This document shows positions 6,229-7,752 of a DNA stretch of 7,752 bases, one piece after another. Both the position numbers and the translations under genes were made by a program. How positions within the stretch are numbered: position 1 is the first letter of the stretch; each line of letters begins with the position of its first letter. The notes under the pieces were generated by a model. The model saw only the letters and a list, made by a program, of their open reading frames with translations, was not told where the DNA came from and did not search any database. This stretch comes from Opitutaceae bacterium. GTDB lineage: Bacteria; Verrucomicrobiota; Verrucomicrobiia; Opitutales; Opitutaceae. The stretch lies in the NCBI GenBank assembly GCA_031254955.1, contig JAIRTK010000098.1, positions 1 to 7,752 of the forward strand, given 5' to 3'.

Positions 6229-7437
6229 ATGCGCCTCCTCTCCACCATCATCATCGCCCTCCGCGCCCTGCGCCGAAACAAAATGCGCTCCACGCTCACC
6301 GCGCTCGGCATGATCATCGGCGTCGGCGCGGTCATCACCACCGTCAGCCTCGGCAGCGGCGCCAAAGCCACCGTCGAAGCCCAAATCGCCAGCCTCGGCC
6401 AGAACCTCATCACCGTCTTCCCCGGCACCAACAACAGCGGCGGCGTGCGCGGCGGCTGGGGCTCGGCCACCTCGCTCACCGTGGACGACGCCGAATCCAT
6501 CAAACTCGAAGTGCCCGGCGTCACCGGCGTCAGCCCCACCACCCGCGACTACACCCAACTCATCGCCGGCGGCCTCAACTGGCGCTCGCTCATCCAAGGC
6601 GAATCCGCCGACTTCCCCGCCATCCGCGCCTGGCCCCTCGCCTACGGCGACTTCTTCACCGAGCAAGACGTGCGCACCACCGCCAAAGTCTGCGTCATCG
6701 GCAACACCGTCGCCGAGCAGCTTTACCCCGGCATCGACCCCATCGGCCAGACCCTCCGCGTGCGCAACATCCCCCTGCGCATCGTCGGCGTGCTGGCCGC
6801 CAAAGGCTTCAACTCCTTCGGGCAGGACCAGGACGAAATCGTCGTCATCCCCTACACCACCGCGATGAAACGCGTCACCAAACGCGACCGCATCAGCGCC
6901 ATCACCGTCCAGGCGCAAAACGAAAACGTGATGAAACGAGTGCAAAACGACATCAACGACCTCCTCCAGCAACGCCGCAGAGGCCGCGAACCTGACTACA
7001 CCGTCGTCAACCAAATCGAAATCGCCGAGGCGGCCAACAAATCCTCCGAAACCATGCGCATGCTCATCCTCGCCGTGGCGGTGGTGTCGCTGGTCGTCGG
7101 CGGCATCGGCATCATGAACATCATGCTCGTGAGCGTGACGGAGCGCACCCGCGAAATCGGCATCCGCATGGCGGTCGGCGCGCACGGCAAGGACATCCTG
7201 CTCCAATTTCTCACCGAGGCCGTCGTGCTCAGCGTGCTGGGCGGCACGCTTGGCATCCTGCTCGGCTTCGCCTCCTCGCAGACCATCGCCGTCTGGAAAC
7301 ACTGGCCCGTGCTCGTCTCCACGCCCGCGGTCGTGGTGTCCTTCGCGTTCAGCGCATTGATCGGCATTTTCTTCGGCTTCTACCCCGCCCGCAAAGCCGC
7401 CCAGCTCGACCCCATCGACGCGCTGCGCTACGAGTGA
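6229..7437 (+). CDS. macB: MacB-type ABC transporter permease (MacB_PCD + FtsX domains)
   Basis: A 402-aa inner-membrane permease with the transmembrane half of MacB. It should pair with the separate ATPase and the MacA-like adaptor to drive export across the envelope. Four membrane segments are visible: TM1 about 20-41, after the basic cytoplasmic start LRALRRNKMRSTL; TM2 about 277-303; TM3 about 326-350; TM4 about 366-386. The periplasmic domain (about 45-270) has the MacB_PCD pattern: LGxNLITVFPG (56-66), LTVDDAESIK, PGVTGVSPT, ALxYGDFF-like PLAYGDFFTEQD (136-147), VCVIGNTVAEQLYP and DPIGQTLRVRNIPLRIVGVL. Family hallmarks are GGIGIMNIMLVSVTERTREIG (291-311, continuing IRMAVGA) and the C-terminal YPARKAAQLDPIDALRYE (385-402). 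Its length matches stand-alone MacB permeases of about 400 aa, and nothing is missing. The start lies at the end of a C/T-rich leader without Shine-Dalgarno, 259 bp after the lipoprotein gene. MacB is normally one polypeptide; here only this half is meant. Confidence 0.95.
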   Translation: MRLLSTIIIALRALRRNKMRSTLTALGMIIGVGAVITTVSLGSGAKATVEAQIASLGQNLITVFPGTNNSGGVRGGWGSATSLTVDDAESIKLEVPGVTGVSPTTRDYTQLIAGGLNWRSLIQGESADFPAIRAWPLAYGDFFTEQDVRTTAKVCVIGNTVAEQLYPGIDPIGQTLRVRNIPLRIVGVLAAKGFNSFGQDQDEIVVIPYTTAMKRVTKRDRISAITVQAQNENVMKRVQNDINDLLQQRRRGREPDYTVVNQIEIAEAANKSSETMRMLILAVAVVSLVVGGIGIMNIMLVSVTERTREIGIRMAVGAHGKDILLQFLTEAVVLSVLGGTLGILLGFASSQTIAVWKHWPVLVSTPAVVVSFAFSALIGIFFGFYPARKAAQLDPIDALRYE

Positions 7438-7480
7438 GACCCTTTCCCCATAAAAAAACAACCTTTGCCAATAAGACACC

Positions 7481-7503
7481 CTCGCCGTTCCGAACGAAGC
7501 GAG
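7481..7503 (+). terminator. Hairpin after the permease gene, possible transcription end
   Basis: CTCGC (7481-7485) pairs with GCGAG (7499-7503), and inside it CGTT (7486-7489) pairs with AACG (7493-7496), leaving a 3-nt loop and a 2-nt AA bulge. The hairpin begins 44 bp after the permease stop, where a terminator is expected, but no T-run follows, so a classical intrinsic terminator is not shown. It could instead be part of the repeat cluster that starts just downstream. Confidence 0.35.
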
Positions 7504-7508
7504 AAGCC

Positions 7509-7632
7509 TGACAACCCCGCCAACATTTGTCGAAGCGCCTTCGCGGCGCTCTCGCCGAGACCGCTGACTTTAGGGTAAAGCGGTTTCGCCGAAGCCGCCG
7601 ACGGTTGCCAAGGAATGCCGCGGCGGTTGTCA
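7509..7632. repeat. 124-bp imperfect inverted-repeat element
   Basis: TGACAACC (7509-7516) is matched by GGTTGTCA (7625-7632), and the match continues imperfectly inward (CCGCC against GGCGG, then CATT 7524-7527 against AATG 7614-7617). Inside, three smaller stems are visible: AGCGCC/GGCGCT (7534-7539 with 7545-7550); CGAGACCGCT with AGCGGTTTCG (7556-7565 with 7579-7588, one G-T wobble); and an alternative 7-bp stem CGGTTTC/GAAGCCG (7581-7587 with 7591-7597). It carries no coding sequence. It looks like a dispersed palindromic or MITE-like intergenic element, but no target-site duplication is evident and copy number cannot be known from this window. Confidence 0.5.
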
Positions 7633-7661
7633 TACCCATTCCCAACGAAAACCACCCTTTT

Positions 7662-7734
7662 GCAGAGGCGTCGCAAACGACGCCCGGCTTGATAACCGCG
7701 CACCAGCAACGGGCTTCGCAAGCGAAGCCCCTAC
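7662..7734. repeat. Second pair of REP-like palindromes
   Basis: On the minus strand GTAG (CTAC at 7731-7734) is followed directly by a perfect 9-bp stem GGGCTTCGC (7711-7719) with GCGAAGCCC (7722-7730) and a 2-nt loop. This is the same design as the units at 281-305 and 359-383, although the stem sequence differs. On the plus strand a partner hairpin GGCGTCG/CGACGCC (7667-7673 with 7678-7684, CAAA loop) is preceded by GCAG (7662-7665), perhaps a degenerate GTAG head. The two face each other with heads outward, as in the pair at 277-387. Assignment to the REP class is inference from the GTAG-plus-palindrome pattern. Confidence 0.55.
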
Positions 7735-7752
7735 ATGGCTCTGCTTCTAAAG

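Larger units (their letters stand above)
7438..7752. other. Gene-free right end made of palindromic repeats
   Basis: No open reading frame here resembles a protein. Minus-strand frames across this stretch read through the palindromes and give Arg/Gly/Ser-rich sequence typical of repeat DNA. After an A-rich start (7450-7458) the region contains the hairpin at 7481-7503, the inverted-repeat element at 7509-7632 and the REP-like pair at 7662-7734, separated by only a few bases. The neighbouring gene on the right lies outside the window. Confidence 0.6.

Noticed and set aside
6133..7479. 448-aa minus-strand frame opposite the permease gene
   Set aside because: It is antisense to a complete MacB-type permease, and its composition is Gly/Asp/His/Ala-rich without recognisable segments.

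Overview
The window is a GC-rich bacterial segment with five genes, all on the + strand, and repeat-rich intergenic DNA at both ends. The coding strand is strongly C-rich, most start codons have no Shine-Dalgarno sequence, and the intergenic regions carry GTAG-headed palindromes and ACACGGAGA-type 9-mers. Together these suggest a Verrucomicrobiota-like genome (Opitutaceae-like). This is an inference from style; the window contains no rRNA or other marker gene.

Layout. Positions 1-564 are non-coding: an AT-richer stretch with nothing recognisable, then two REP-like hairpins forming a perfect 30-bp inverted repeat (277-306 / 358-387), then a 9-bp tandem repeat (401-436). Positions 565-2250 encode a predicted lipoprotein of the 5'-nucleotidase / 2',3'-cyclic-nucleotide phosphodiesterase family (UshA/CpdB type). 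After a 243-bp gap comes a MacAB-type export locus: a MacA-like membrane fusion protein (2494-3891), a MacB/LolD-type ATPase (3988-4755), a lipoprotein of unknown function (4791-5969), and a MacB-type FtsX permease (6229-7437). The final 315 bp hold no gene. They contain a hairpin, a 124-bp imperfect inverted-repeat element and a second pair of REP-like palindromes.

How the genes work together. The ATPase and permease correspond to the two halves of a MacB protein, split into separate genes. With the MacA adaptor, which keeps the R-x3-L-x6-S hairpin-tip motif used for docking to TolC-type channels, they should form a tripartite ABC efflux or export pump. No outer-membrane channel gene is present. 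The lipoprotein between ATPase and permease is the least explained component and may be an accessory or cargo-related envelope protein. The nucleotidase is probably a separate transcription unit that scavenges nucleotides at the cell surface or in the periplasm.

No clearly new defence, mobile or RNA system is visible. The most interesting points are the lipoprotein embedded in a split MacAB locus, the insertion of about 90 residues in MacA, and the two outward-headed REP-like pairs flanking the gene block.
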